Source of the DNA: JBHJHP01 sp042219825
GTDB lineage: Bacteria; Bacteroidota; Bacteroidia; Bacteroidales; UBA5342
Assembly: GCF_042219825.1 (NCBI RefSeq)
Contig: NZ_JBHJHQ010000005.1
Span: forward strand, 186,001 to 250,000
Length of the DNA stretch: 64,000 nt
Direction: 5' to 3'
A program made the position numbers and the translations under genes. Below the pieces are notes generated by a model that was not told the DNA's origin, did not search any database, and was given only the letters and a program-made list of their open reading frames with translations. Positions within the stretch are counted from its first letter, which is position 1. Every line of letters starts with the position of its first letter. Shown one piece after another: positions 9,757 through 19,409 of the stretch.

Positions 9757-10590
9757 TTACAGTTCTCCTCTTTCAAACTTTTCAATCATCTCGCCGGCTA
9801 TACTTATCAGCGAAGGATGTGCCGGCAAATTATCACGGGTGAACCAGGCAGCCTCGGCAATTTCCTTTTCATCAATTAGTATGGGTTGTGTTTCGTCTGC
9901 CTCGGCAATAAATCCAATCATCATTGAACCGGAAAAAGGCCACGGTTGACTTTTATAATAGCGAATGTTCCTAACCTCTATTCCGACCTCTTCTTTTACT
10001 TCACGTACAACCGTGCCTTCGAGGGTTTCTCCAATATCAGCATAGCCTGCAATTAACGAATACCAGCTTCCCGGGAAATTAGTATTGCGCGCGAGCAGTA
10101 TTTTATCATTGCTGAGAATCGCCACAATGATAGCGGGTGAAATTTTAGGATAAACAACAGTTCCGCATTCAGGACAAAACAATGCTCTTTCTTCTTTTTT
10201 ATGTTGTGTTTTCGACCCACAATTTCCACAAAACAGGTTTTGCTCATACCAGTTCCTGAGTTGAAATGCAGCTAAACTTACCCAGGCAATCTCCTGCTGA
10301 CTGATTCGCCTGAAAAAGCTTATCTCATTGTAGACCAGACCAGGATCCTTCAAAGCAATATCACCTGTTAATAAAAAACATGGCGTTTCATCGAACGAAA
10401 ACAAAAAGGTCGAACTCACCTGATCCTTTTTTAAAGATATATCTCTAATTTTCGGCAGTTCATTTTCATCCCCGTTCATTTTAAGTAAAAGATCATTCCC
10501 AGTAAAATGAAGCACAAAGCTTTCTTCATTTAATTTCTGATCAGGGAGATACTGGTTTTCAAAACGGTGCGGAAAAATATCCTGAATCAT
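9757..10590 (-). CDS. nudC: NAD(+) diphosphatase / NADH pyrophosphatase NudC
   Basis: NudC hydrolyses NAD(H) to NMN(H) and AMP and in E. coli removes NAD caps from RNA. The 277-residue protein has an N-terminal domain, a zinc ribbon with Cys121, Cys124, Cys139 and Cys142 (CGNC...CPEC), and a perfect Nudix box at 182-204 (G-x5-E-x7-REVKEEVGI). The NudC-specific signature SQPWPF follows at 214-219. Length is close to E. coli NudC (257) plus a slightly longer N-terminus. It appears monocistronic; its stop lies about 150 bases from the end of the convergent GH28-like gene, with no clear hairpin between them. Confidence 0.95.
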   Translation of the reverse strand: MIQDIFPHRFENQYLPDQKLNEESFVLHFTGNDLLLKMNGDENELPKIRDISLKKDQVSSTFLFSFDETPCFLLTGDIALKDPGLVYNEISFFRRISQQEIAWVSLAAFQLRNWYEQNLFCGNCGSKTQHKKEERALFCPECGTVVYPKISPAIIVAILSNDKILLARNTNFPGSWYSLIAGYADIGETLEGTVVREVKEEVGIEVRNIRYYKSQPWPFSGSMMIGFIAEADETQPILIDEKEIAEAAWFTRDNLPAHPSLISIAGEMIEKFERGEL

Positions 10591-10835
10591 ACATTTGTCT
10601 TTGGAAGCGCTAAATTACTTAGAATATTGGTTTATTTACAAAATTAAAAGTGATTAACAGTTTTATAGTTCATACAACGAATGACAGGTTTAAGGATTTT
10701 GCTAATTTCCAAAACTCTATCTTACATGAACTTCTTTGTTTTTCCGAAAACAATATTATCTTTAGAGGTAAATCTTAATCAGGTCTGTTTATACTGTAAA
10801 AAGGGATCTCAATTCACCTGCAAAACAATGTACAT

Positions 10836-12512
10836 ATGATTAAAAAACCTTTCATGCTATTTCTGTTATGCATAACAATGTTCCCTGCCTTTGCCGGAAA
10901 TGAAGAACTTTACAATATCCTGGAGCAGGAATTCAACCGTGAATTTAATGAATTCAGGGATGCAGACAGTAACTTATATTACATGGATTACAGGGTTGAT
11001 GTGGTAAAAGCTTTCAGCTTTAGTTCCGCATTTGGCTATTTGACCGGCGATGACACAAATGAAATTTCTTACTGTACAGTTTCAATGCGCTATGGAAATC
11101 ATGAATTCGACAATTCGCATTTATTAAAAGGCGAAAGGCGCAGTTCAAATACGACTGCCTTCCTGATCCCTATGAACAGTTCCGAAGCAATCCGTCAGAC
11201 AATCTGGTTCAATACCTGTAAACTCTTCGACAGGGTTAAAACGGATTATGTTCAGTTAAAAAACACCATGAAAGCAGAAGATATTAGTATGCAGAATGAT
11301 TTTTCAGTTGAGCCTTCCAGTGTTTATATTGAACCAGAAAAAGATATCCCGTTTCCTGAAAATCAGCAGGACATCTGGAAATCCAGAATTGTAAGATACA
11401 GTGAACCATTTAGTGAAAGTGACAATATTGTTGCCGGCAATATATCACTGGATTTTCTGGATCGCAGAACCTATTATTTGAATTCTGAAGGCAGCCGGAT
11501 CGTTCAAAACAACTCCACCGCCATGCTTAACATTATGGGTGTTATAAAATCAGAGGATGGCGATTACACGCCCTATCAACGGAATTTTATTGCCGAATCG
11601 ACCGACAAACTTCCCTCTGATGAAGAGTTGATGGTTGCTGCTGCAGAGGTGAAGGATATGTTGCTAAAACTGAATAAAGCGCCTTTAGCGGACCCTTATG
11701 CAGGACCAGTTATCATGTCGCCCATGGCATCTGGCGTTTTCTTTCACGAAATTTTCGGTCACCGGCTTGAAGGTCACCGCCTAAAAGATGAAAACAACGG
11801 TAATACTTTTAAAGACAAACTGAACAAGCTGGTTCTTCCCAAAAGTTTCAATGTTTATTTTGATCCGACGGAAACATACCTCAACAATATGTATCTCAAT
11901 GGTCATTATGTGTATGATGATGAAGGAATAAAGGCAAGACGGGTAGATGTAATTGAAAACGGAATACTAACAACATTTTTAATGAACCGAACACCTGCAC
12001 CGGGTCTCCCTCATAGTAACGGACACGGAAGGGCTTCAGCGGGACAGGCACCTGTAGCACGGCAGTCCAACATGTTCATTGAATCGACCAAACCCCTTAA
12101 CGAAAAGAAACTGAAAAACAAACTCATTAAAGAATGTAAAAAACAACACAAGACGTATGGGTATTACATTAAAACGGTTTCCGGCGGATTTACCAACAAC
12201 AGCCGTTATACGCCAAATGTATTCAATATAACCCCAACCGAGGTTTACAGGATTTATGCTGACGGACGACCAGATGAGCTTGTCCGCGGCGTAAACTTTA
12301 TTGGAACACCCTTAGCTATGTTTTCAGAAATTACGGCAGCAGGAGAAAGGCAGGACATCTTTAACGGCTTCTGTGGAGCCGAGTCGGGTTCAGTTCCTGT
12401 TACAACCATAGCTCCTGCTCTTTTCATTAAAAAAGTTGAAACTCAACGGAGTGCACAAACCTTCTCAAAACCCGTTATTCTACCATCACCCAAAACCGCT
12501 AAACAGAATTGA
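10836..12512 (+). CDS. Exported TldD-like metalloprotease
   Basis: TldD/TldE proteins form a heteromeric metalloprotease that degrades unfolded peptides and, in E. coli, matures microcin B17. This 558-residue member begins with a signal peptide (LLCITMFPAFAG), so it is exported, unlike cytoplasmic E. coli TldD. The zinc motif HEIFGH is present near residue 304 in VFFHEIFGHRLEGHR, together with the C-terminal family region NRTPAPGLPHSNGHGR. It overlaps the next gene by a few bases or abuts it, so the two are co-expressed and probably make the active and companion subunits. Envelope location is inferred from the signal peptide; the substrate is unknown. Confidence 0.88.
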   Translation: MIKKPFMLFLLCITMFPAFAGNEELYNILEQEFNREFNEFRDADSNLYYMDYRVDVVKAFSFSSAFGYLTGDDTNEISYCTVSMRYGNHEFDNSHLLKGERRSSNTTAFLIPMNSSEAIRQTIWFNTCKLFDRVKTDYVQLKNTMKAEDISMQNDFSVEPSSVYIEPEKDIPFPENQQDIWKSRIVRYSEPFSESDNIVAGNISLDFLDRRTYYLNSEGSRIVQNNSTAMLNIMGVIKSEDGDYTPYQRNFIAESTDKLPSDEELMVAAAEVKDMLLKLNKAPLADPYAGPVIMSPMASGVFFHEIFGHRLEGHRLKDENNGNTFKDKLNKLVLPKSFNVYFDPTETYLNNMYLNGHYVYDDEGIKARRVDVIENGILTTFLMNRTPAPGLPHSNGHGRASAGQAPVARQSNMFIESTKPLNEKKLKNKLIKECKKQHKTYGYYIKTVSGGFTNNSRYTPNVFNITPTEVYRIYADGRPDELVRGVNFIGTPLAMFSEITAAGERQDIFNGFCGAESGSVPVTTIAPALFIKKVETQRSAQTFSKPVILPSPKTAKQN

Positions 12513-12514
12513 TC

Positions 12515-14254
12515 ATGAACTCAGTTATCACAAGAAACAAAATATACCAGATGTTTAGTGCAAGAATTCTACTGATATATGCCTTCATTTTTTCAACATC
12601 TGTTGCACTGAAGGCAGAATATAATGATACGATTTTGAAAGCCATGAGCGACGAACTTAACCGGAATATAAACGAACTGGTTTACAAGGATTTTGAGCGA
12701 CCGTTTTATATTGCCTATTCCATTTATGATATAAATGTTGAACGTTATTCTTATTCGTTGGGAGGCAAAAACATGACGAACTCCGACAGAGGGATAACCG
12801 GGGCAGTCCGTGTAATGATCGGGGATTATGACCTGACGGATGAAAATTACAACGACCAGGCAGGCCGGGTCATGCGAAATAACGAATACATGCCACTTCC
12901 GATTGATCCTGACTATGATGGTATCAGACGATATCTTTGGAAAGCTACGGATAATGTCTATAAAAGTGCTGCCGAAACCTACAAAAACAAGGTGGCTGCC
13001 ATGAAGCGACAAAACATGACGGTGGATGATCTGCCGGCACTGGATTTCTCTAAGGAAACACCACGGGAGTATATTATAAAAGAGACTCAAAAGCCTTCGA
13101 AAACTATAGATCTTAACCAGCTCACCAAAGAACTCAGCAAAGTATTTCTTTCGTATCCCGATATTATAGGGTCGCATGTTTACATATCCAAAACCAATCT
13201 TTACCGCTATTATATTAATTCTGAAGGAACCCGGCTTGCCGTTCCTGAAGGGATGATAACGTTGTCGGTTTCCGGATCAGCTTATAATAAATACAATGAT
13301 CTGATCAGCGAAGATCTGTCGCTGGAAGCATTGAATGAAGATGGTATTCCACCTGCCGACACGCTGAAAAGTTACATCCGGACCTTTGCCCGGAATCTGA
13401 TGAAACGGTGTGATATGGAAAACTGGGATGATACGTATACTGGACCCGTATTATTTGAGAATCAAGCCGTTTGTAATGTGGTGCTCAGCGATTTGTTTTC
13501 ATCCGGTAACGGCCTGGTTGCCTCACGTGATGAGTTGGTCAATAATTCGTATCGCGGCATTTACCTCGAAAACTCCAATACGCTGGAAAAACGCATGGGT
13601 AAAAAAGTCATGTCTGATCTGATATCGGTTTATGACATTCCTTCTTTGAAAAGCTACAATAATGTTCCACTAATGGGCTATTATTGTGTAGATAATGAAG
13701 GTGTGATGCCCAAAGATACATTGCCACTGATAGAATCAGGCATATTAAAATCGTTACTAACCGACCGCATACCCATAAAAAGCATTCCTTATTCAACCGG
13801 GCATTCACGCTCCGCCATTGGAAACGGAAGTGTTTCCACCACCGTTGGCCCCGGTAATGTGTTCTTAAAAAGCAATGCGGCTTTGAGTGAATCGAAACTA
13901 AAGAAAAAACTGATAGACATGGCTACGGACGAGGGACTGGATTATGCAATTATTCTGCGTCCGGCTATAAAAGGCAGTCTGGCCAGCCCTATAAATGTGT
14001 TTAAAGTGGATATAAAAACCGGTAAAGAAACCCGCATAACAGGTGTTAACCAAGGTATTTCAGATTTTGATGTCATGAAAGATATTGTGGCCACATCCGA
14101 TCATAATGTGGTTTTAAATACCAGCCAGATAGGCGGAAGCGCTACATCGTACATTTACCCCGATGCTGTTTTAGTTGAAGATTATGAACTCAACAGCATT
14201 AACCAGACACTGATGAAGAAGCCGCCAGTAATACCAAATCCGTTGAAAGAATAA
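12515..14254 (+). CDS. Exported TldE/PmbA-like partner lacking the metal-binding motif
   Basis: A 579-residue second TldD/PmbA-family protein. It aligns in layout with its upstream neighbour (GPVLFENQAVCNVVLSDLFSS at the place where TldD has its zinc helix) but has no HExxxH, as in TldE, the non-catalytic subunit. The C-terminal family segment TDRIPIKSIPYSTGHSRSA is kept. The start is uncertain: TTG at 12509 overlaps the upstream stop, ATG at 12515 is 2 bases after it, and ATG at 12551 would begin directly with the signal peptide (MFSARILLIYAFIFSTSVAL). I chose the first ATG. The two genes form an operon. Function is inferred from pairing with the TldD-like protein. Confidence 0.83.
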   Translation: MNSVITRNKIYQMFSARILLIYAFIFSTSVALKAEYNDTILKAMSDELNRNINELVYKDFERPFYIAYSIYDINVERYSYSLGGKNMTNSDRGITGAVRVMIGDYDLTDENYNDQAGRVMRNNEYMPLPIDPDYDGIRRYLWKATDNVYKSAAETYKNKVAAMKRQNMTVDDLPALDFSKETPREYIIKETQKPSKTIDLNQLTKELSKVFLSYPDIIGSHVYISKTNLYRYYINSEGTRLAVPEGMITLSVSGSAYNKYNDLISEDLSLEALNEDGIPPADTLKSYIRTFARNLMKRCDMENWDDTYTGPVLFENQAVCNVVLSDLFSSGNGLVASRDELVNNSYRGIYLENSNTLEKRMGKKVMSDLISVYDIPSLKSYNNVPLMGYYCVDNEGVMPKDTLPLIESGILKSLLTDRIPIKSIPYSTGHSRSAIGNGSVSTTVGPGNVFLKSNAALSESKLKKKLIDMATDEGLDYAIILRPAIKGSLASPINVFKVDIKTGKETRITGVNQGISDFDVMKDIVATSDHNVVLNTSQIGGSATSYIYPDAVLVEDYELNSINQTLMKKPPVIPNPLKE

Positions 14255-14413
14255 GAGTTATAGAAATATTTAGAATATTAGAAAAAAGAGAATCTTTAGT
14301 ACAACTATCTATAATCTAAAAGTGCATCACATACGATAAATATTATCCTTTACTTATAGAACACCCTTTATTACCAACCGCGAGTAAAAATAACAACGAG
14401 GTTCAATTTTTAT

Positions 14414-14421
14414 TATCTTTG
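14414..14421 (+). promoter_or_regulatory. -7 promoter box of the YobI-like NTPase gene
   Basis: TATCTTTG matches TAnnTTTG exactly and lies 37 bases before the ATG at 14459, giving a leader of about 30 bases. No -33 TTG is visible at normal spacing. The 204-base gap from 14255 contains nothing else I can name. Confidence 0.5.
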
Positions 14422-14458
14422 ATAGTCCTGTAAATTTTTTATTTAAATCTAAATTGCT

Positions 14459-17400
14459 ATGAACGATAACAATATTCCAAATTATTTTAATCTATCTCCA
14501 TCTCTAGACGTTAATGAACATATTTATTTTGATGCTCTAAAAGAAAAATTAAATGATAACACTGTAAAAAATATTGCCGTTACAGGCCCTTATGGTTCAG
14601 GTAAAAGTTCTATTCTTGATTCTTTTTTTGAAAAAAACAAACAATATAACTACTTAAAAATATCATTAGCGAACTATTGCGAATCAAAAGAAGAATTTGA
14701 TAAAAATGATGAGAAAATAATAGAAGAACACATCTTGCAGCAATTGTTCTATCAACTAAATGATAACAGGATTCCTTTTTCAACTTTTAAGAAAATTGGC
14801 CATTTAAATCAAAGATCACAATTTAAGATAACTCTATTCAGTTTGATTTGGTTATTCGCTACAGCTTTCATGCCTTGGGTTATTAAATTAATATACAGTA
14901 ATTTACAAATTCTGAATACTATAAAAATTAGTGAAATATGGAAACTAATTTATTGGCCCAGCACACTAGTGAATATCATAATTTTACTTATTTTCTGGAC
15001 TGGTTTGTTCTATATATTAAAAGATATATTGAGGATTAAACAAAAAGGGCAATTAAAAAAAATTGCAATGAAATCTGCTCAGGTTGAATTAGCAGAGGAT
15101 TCAGCATTAAATAAACATATTGATGAAATAATTTATTTTTTTGAAGCTACTACATTTCAATTTGTTGTTATAGAAGATTTGGATCGTTTCAATAGCACAA
15201 CACTATTTTCAAAACTTCGGGAAGTAAATTTATTGATTAATAATTCTCCTAAAGTATTTCAAAAAGTGGGATTTATTTACGCAGTTAAAGACGACATTTT
15301 TAAAGATAATTTTAACAGAACCAAGTTCTTTGACTTTATACTTCCTATTGTTCCTGTAATAAACACAACAAATTCTGGCGATAAATTACGCTTATATCTG
15401 AGGAATGAAACATCAATACCTCAAAGTTATATTAATGATATCAGTCTTTATATTCATGATTTAAGATTATTAAAGAATATGGTTAATGAATATAGAATTT
15501 ATGATGGAATAATTAATAAAGATCAAATGAAAAAGGGTGTTTTTCTCTTTAGCATAATTTTATATAAAAACCTTTTCCCTGAAGAGTTTAGTAAAGATCA
15601 TCATAATGAAGGATTGCTTTATAATACATTCAAAGTAAACAAAATATCCTTTTCTGAAAAAATTATTGAGGCAAAAAAAGTACTTCTTGAAAATTCTGAA
15701 AATGAAAAAGAAGAAATTTTAAATGAATCAGTTCAAACTGAAATAAAACTTAGAGGAGAATATATTTTAGAAATATTGAAAACATACTCAAATATTAAAA
15801 ATATTTGTGGTGAATCGATATCAAAAATGATTGAAGATAATAAAAGTTTTGAAAAACTTTTAGGAGATAGCCCCTACTATAATTCAACATACTACGACAT
15901 AAATTTTGATGAGATAGAAAATAATGTAAACTCAAAAAAAAATTACGCTGAACGTTTAGGCTTAATTCAAAAACGAAAAAATGGGAGGAACGAAGAATTA
16001 ACTTTAAAAATTGCAAAAATAAAAAAGGAATTAAACCAACTTCAACGGCAGAAGCTTGCATCATTATTAAAAACCTCCAGTAAAGATAATAATCCTGTTG
16101 AGCTCATTTTTGGTAAAAACTTGAAAGAAATAAAACAAAAGCATAGATTATTGGCTCTTCTCATACGCAAAGGTTATATTGAAGAAAACTATCAGTTATA
16201 CATTTCTCACTTTTATGAAGGGGCACTTAGTTTAAAGGATTTTGAATATCTTCTAAATGTGAAGAACAATGAAGGAAATAATTTCAATACTGAAATAGAT
16301 AATAAAAATGAAGTTTTATCAAGGATAACAGATGATGAATATGAATACGAATCTACCCTTAATAAATTTTTGATAGTATATCTTTTAAAAAGTACTGGTT
16401 TTAAAGAAGATAAAAGATTGGAGTTGTTGCTTGAGCAGTTCAAAGTTCACTCTGATTCATTTGAAAACTATATTTCACCGCTTATCGTATATCTAAAAGA
16501 GACTTCAAAAGAATATAAAAGGTTTATCGAACTTTTAGTGGAAAAATATTATCCCGAGTTATGGAAAGCTATCGAACTTCAAAATTATGATATTTCAACA
16601 AAAGATAATCTTTTGAAATCTCTTCTTTTCCTATCAGAGAATAACATAAAGGCATTACATAATACTTCTGAAGATAATAGTTTAAAAAACTATTTGGAGA
16701 AAAAATCAGATTTTATAGAAGTATTTGATTCAATGACATATAAGCTTGGAATTTTTAAGCTTATCAAAGCATTAGAACTAAAATTCTGTAATTTAAAATT
16801 CAAACGATATCAGGGAAACAAGATATTCGATTATATCTATGAAAATAATCACTATGAACTTAATGAAAGTATGCTATACTTAATGCTATTTAATAACTAT
16901 GAGTTAGGTGATGACAGCTTTAAAGAATGTTTTAATACACGAAATTATACTTGTATACTTGAATCTGAAGACGATATATTAAAAGATTACATTCTTGATA
17001 ATTTTCATGAATATGTAGAAAAAATATATCTAAAGTTAAATAAAGTTCAAATAGAGAGTGAAGATGCTCTTTACTCTTTTTGCGAATTATTAAATGTTGA
17101 AGAAGATGTTGAACTTTTAATTAATGTATTAAATAAAACAACTACTCTAATAAATGACATAGATACTATAAATAATAAAGAAATTTGGTCATTATTATTC
17201 ACAACTGGTCATATACAACCTAAATGGGTAAATTTTGTAAAATACATTTTATATAACGAAAATAAATTAGACATTATCATTATTGAATGGCTTAACAGGA
17301 AAGAAGTTTATGAAGAATTAAAGCAAAGCCACTTTAAAAATGAAATAAATTCCCTATTGAGCGAAGATGATATAGTAATTTTAATTAAAAATCTTACTGA

Positions 17401-18082
17401 ATCTAAAAAATTAAGTATAGACGCTTATACAATTATAATTAAAGTTCTACCAGATAAATTATATAATATTGATCTAAAATCCTTATCATATGAAAAAATA
17501 TCTATACTGATTCAAAATCAAAAACTTGTTTATAACGAAAATAATTATGACCAGTTACTTCTTATGGAATTATATGATTTATTATCAGAATTTACAATTA
17601 ATAACTTCATAAGATTCAAGGTTTATTATAACGATTTTGAATATAATATAGATTTACATATTGCTCTTTTTGAATCTACTAGATTGAATATAAGAGATAA
17701 GAAAGCGTTAATTAGAAAAATAGATAATGTTAATTTAGAGAATACTCAGATATCCAATTCAGTTGGCAAAATTTTATTTAAATCGAAAGAAAAAATTGTA
17801 AAAAAGAATAGACTTTTAATTGTTATAACAAACTGTGCTAACCTTGAATTAAAACTGAAACTCTTCAATAAATTTTTCACTGAATTTGATTTTTCTGATA
17901 TAGACAAAATTCTGATAAGTTTGGGTGGTGTATATCGAAAGGCAAGGGTCAAAAGGAAAAGACCCCAATGGAAGAAAAACAGAATAAACATAGCCTTAGC
18001 TAACAATCTGTTAGCTATTGGATATTTTCATAAAATTAAAATTGAAGATGATAAAATTAAAATTGTTGTAAGATATAGTTAA
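14459..18082 (+). CDS. Large membrane-inserted P-loop NTPase, YobI-like
   Basis: A 1207-residue ATPase resembling the YobI/KAP-type P-loop NTPases. The N-terminus (YFNLSPSLDVNEHIYFDAL) leads into Walker A GPYGSGKSS at 43-51. Two hydrophobic segments (about 122-146 and 166-190) are inserted between Walker A and Walker B, and Walker B is FVVIEDLDRF (235-244), followed by GFIYAVKDDIF (271-281). This arrangement, with a membrane hairpin inside the NTPase domain, is the KAP-like layout. The remaining 900 residues are helical, rich in Lys/Glu/Asn/Ile, with no domain I recognise; they may be a repeat-type sensor or effector region. The gene is visibly far more AT-rich than its neighbours, which suggests acquisition. 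It has no operon partners. Function unknown; a role in biological conflict or phage defence is inference. Confidence 0.72.
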   Translation: MNDNNIPNYFNLSPSLDVNEHIYFDALKEKLNDNTVKNIAVTGPYGSGKSSILDSFFEKNKQYNYLKISLANYCESKEEFDKNDEKIIEEHILQQLFYQLNDNRIPFSTFKKIGHLNQRSQFKITLFSLIWLFATAFMPWVIKLIYSNLQILNTIKISEIWKLIYWPSTLVNIIILLIFWTGLFYILKDILRIKQKGQLKKIAMKSAQVELAEDSALNKHIDEIIYFFEATTFQFVVIEDLDRFNSTTLFSKLREVNLLINNSPKVFQKVGFIYAVKDDIFKDNFNRTKFFDFILPIVPVINTTNSGDKLRLYLRNETSIPQSYINDISLYIHDLRLLKNMVNEYRIYDGIINKDQMKKGVFLFSIILYKNLFPEEFSKDHHNEGLLYNTFKVNKISFSEKIIEAKKVLLENSENEKEEILNESVQTEIKLRGEYILEILKTYSNIKNICGESISKMIEDNKSFEKLLGDSPYYNSTYYDINFDEIENNVNSKKNYAERLGLIQKRKNGRNEELTLKIAKIKKELNQLQRQKLASLLKTSSKDNNPVELIFGKNLKEIKQKHRLLALLIRKGYIEENYQLYISHFYEGALSLKDFEYLLNVKNNEGNNFNTEIDNKNEVLSRITDDEYEYESTLNKFLIVYLLKSTGFKEDKRLELLLEQFKVHSDSFENYISPLIVYLKETSKEYKRFIELLVEKYYPELWKAIELQNYDISTKDNLLKSLLFLSENNIKALHNTSEDNSLKNYLEKKSDFIEVFDSMTYKLGIFKLIKALELKFCNLKFKRYQGNKIFDYIYENNHYELNESMLYLMLFNNYELGDDSFKECFNTRNYTCILESEDDILKDYILDNFHEYVEKIYLKLNKVQIESEDALYSFCELLNVEEDVELLINVLNKTTTLINDIDTINNKEIWSLLFTTGHIQPKWVNFVKYILYNENKLDIIIIEWLNRKEVYEELKQSHFKNEINSLLSEDDIVILIKNLTESKKLSIDAYTIIIKVLPDKLYNIDLKSLSYEKISILIQNQKLVYNENNYDQLLLMELYDLLSEFTINNFIRFKVYYNDFEYNIDLHIALFESTRLNIRDKKALIRKIDNVNLENTQISNSVGKILFKSKEKIVKKNRLLIVITNCANLELKLKLFNKFFTEFDFSDIDKILISLGGVYRKARVKRKRPQWKKNRINIALANNLLAIGYFHKIKIEDDKIKIVVRYS

Positions 18083-18185
18083 TTACTTAAAAAAATGGTG
18101 GTGAATATTTCCATAATTTTAAAGCTATTTCTTAAAAGTTTTATTTCAGTTTTTCAAAATGGAGAGATAGTTTTACAAAAAATTA

Positions 18186-18193
18186 TATATTTG
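18186..18193 (+). promoter_or_regulatory. -7 promoter box of tRNA-Ala
   Basis: TATATTTG matches TAnnTTTG and lies 18 bases before the mature 5' end of the tRNA, so the tRNA has its own promoter rather than depending on readthrough from the upstream NTPase gene. Confidence 0.55.
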
Positions 18194-18211
18194 CATCGCA
18201 AAACTTTTAAG

Positions 18212-18288
18212 GGGGCTATAGCTCAGTTGGCTAGAGTGCTTGACTGGCAGTCAAGAGGTCACGGGTTCGACTCCCGTTAGCTCCACCA
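18212..18288 (+). tRNA. tRNA-Ala (anticodon GGC), CCA encoded
   Basis: A complete cloverleaf can be folded. The acceptor GGGGCTA pairs with TAGCTCC and includes the G3:U70 wobble that marks alanine tRNAs. The D arm is GCTC/GAGT, and the anticodon stem CTTGA/TCAAG closes the loop CTGGCAG with anticodon GGC. The T arm is ACGGG/CCCGT with loop TTCGACT. The discriminator is A and the terminal CCA is encoded (18286-18288). It reads GCC (and possibly GCU) codons. Confidence 0.97.
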
Positions 18289-18321
18289 GAGAGGAAATTC
18301 GATAAGGATTTCCTCTTTTTT
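18289..18321 (+). terminator. Rho-independent terminator after tRNA-Ala
   Basis: AGAGGAAAT (18290-18298) pairs with ATTTCCTCT (18308-18316), followed by TTTTT. It directly follows the CCA end of the tRNA. The following 200 bases up to the convergent gene at 18518 hold nothing I can identify. Confidence 0.85.
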
Positions 18322-18517
18322 ATGCTTCTATTTTAATTCTGCAATTCAGATGAGTTTGGAAGTCTGAGATTGTAACAAGATAGTAAAATTGATAATAGCA
18401 AATCAGCATTGGCATGTGTGTTCCAATACAAATTAAATAGTGAGTTAAATTCTCGCTAGATTCAGAGCAAAAAAACATAGCAACGTACTCAGAATTAACC
18501 AAGATTTATGGTACGAA

Positions 18518-19315
18518 TTAATCCTTTACACAACGAACTGAAAGACCATCATCCAGGTAATGAGTATCCCAGTAAACACCAATGTAATCGTTGACCAAAC
18601 TCCGATGCCACGCACTTGAAGCATTGTCCATGGTAGCGCTCCACCAGTAGCCATGGTTGCCAATTGTCAGGAATGAACCATTCAGATAACGAATTCCACC
18701 GGGAAGGGCTGTAAAATTGCTTTCATTGTTAGCTCCAGTATTTGGATTGTCCCAATGTTCAATTCCGGTTTCTTTCATTTTATATCCTGCAACATCCACT
18801 CCTCCCAGATAATCAATTAATTCTTCCCACTCAGCATCGCTTGGTAAATGCCAGCCTGTAGGACATACACCCTTAACTCCGCTTGGATTATCAGTGCTGC
18901 TGGCAAATCCTTCCATAGCTGCGGTCCAATTATATAAAACTCCATAAATACCATAATTTGTTGTAGCTTTTGCATCTTCTACAGAAGTCCCATCATAACC
19001 ATATACATAATAATATGAAGTTGTTTCTGATCCTGTTTCTGGTCCTGTAACACTTGGCAAGTATTTTAAGTTTTCTGCCATCCACACTTGATTGCCTATA
19101 GTTACGATTCGGTAAACATAACCATCTCTTGAATCAGTAAAAGTGTTATCTGATATATTAAAAGGCTGATAAAATATTATACTGTCAACCTGATTATGGA
19201 CATTGTATTTACCTACAACAACACCCGATCTCATCACATACATTGTATCGTTCTGCGCACTTAAAGAAAATAAATTAACAAATAAGACTATATTTAATAA
19301 TATAACATTTTTCAT
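18518..19315 (-). CDS. Secreted FISUMP-domain protein
   Basis: A 265-residue exported protein with signal peptide (about 1-20, ILLNIVLFVNLFSLSAQ). Residues 24-52 form a short module, MYVMRSGVVVGKYNVHNQVDSIIFY, also seen in the next two genes of the operon. From about 57 to the end is a FISUMP domain (Fibrobacter succinogenes major paralogous domain): SRDGYVYRIVTIGNQVWMAENL, then GVCPTGWHLPSDAEWEELIDYL, ending in SVRCVKD. FISUMP domains resemble formylglycine-generating-enzyme/C-type-lectin folds and are common in secreted Bacteroidota proteins, with no established activity. No T9SS tail or lipobox is present. It is the last gene of the minus-strand group 23150-18518, 94 bases after its neighbour. 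Confidence 0.8.
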   Translation of the reverse strand: MKNVILLNIVLFVNLFSLSAQNDTMYVMRSGVVVGKYNVHNQVDSIIFYQPFNISDNTFTDSRDGYVYRIVTIGNQVWMAENLKYLPSVTGPETGSETTSYYYVYGYDGTSVEDAKATTNYGIYGVLYNWTAAMEGFASSTDNPSGVKGVCPTGWHLPSDAEWEELIDYLGGVDVAGYKMKETGIEHWDNPNTGANNESNFTALPGGIRYLNGSFLTIGNHGYWWSATMDNASSAWHRSLVNDYIGVYWDTHYLDDGLSVRCVKD

Positions 19316-19409
19316 TCGATATTAATTTTATTTATATTTCATTCCAAATCGATTCTTGCACCTGTAAATATCAATACCTGAAAGCATTTTATAATATTTT
19401 CACTTGAAC

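Noticed and set aside
18095..18280. 61-residue open frame running into the tRNA
   Set aside because: It overlaps the tRNA gene and its promoter, has no family resemblance, and its last third is translated tRNA sequence.
18212..18288. tRNA-Ala as the attachment site of a genomic island carrying the YobI-like NTPase
   Set aside because: Islands normally insert at the 3' end of a tRNA, whereas the NTPase gene lies on the 5' side. I saw no integrase and no repeated copy of the tRNA 3' end in the window.
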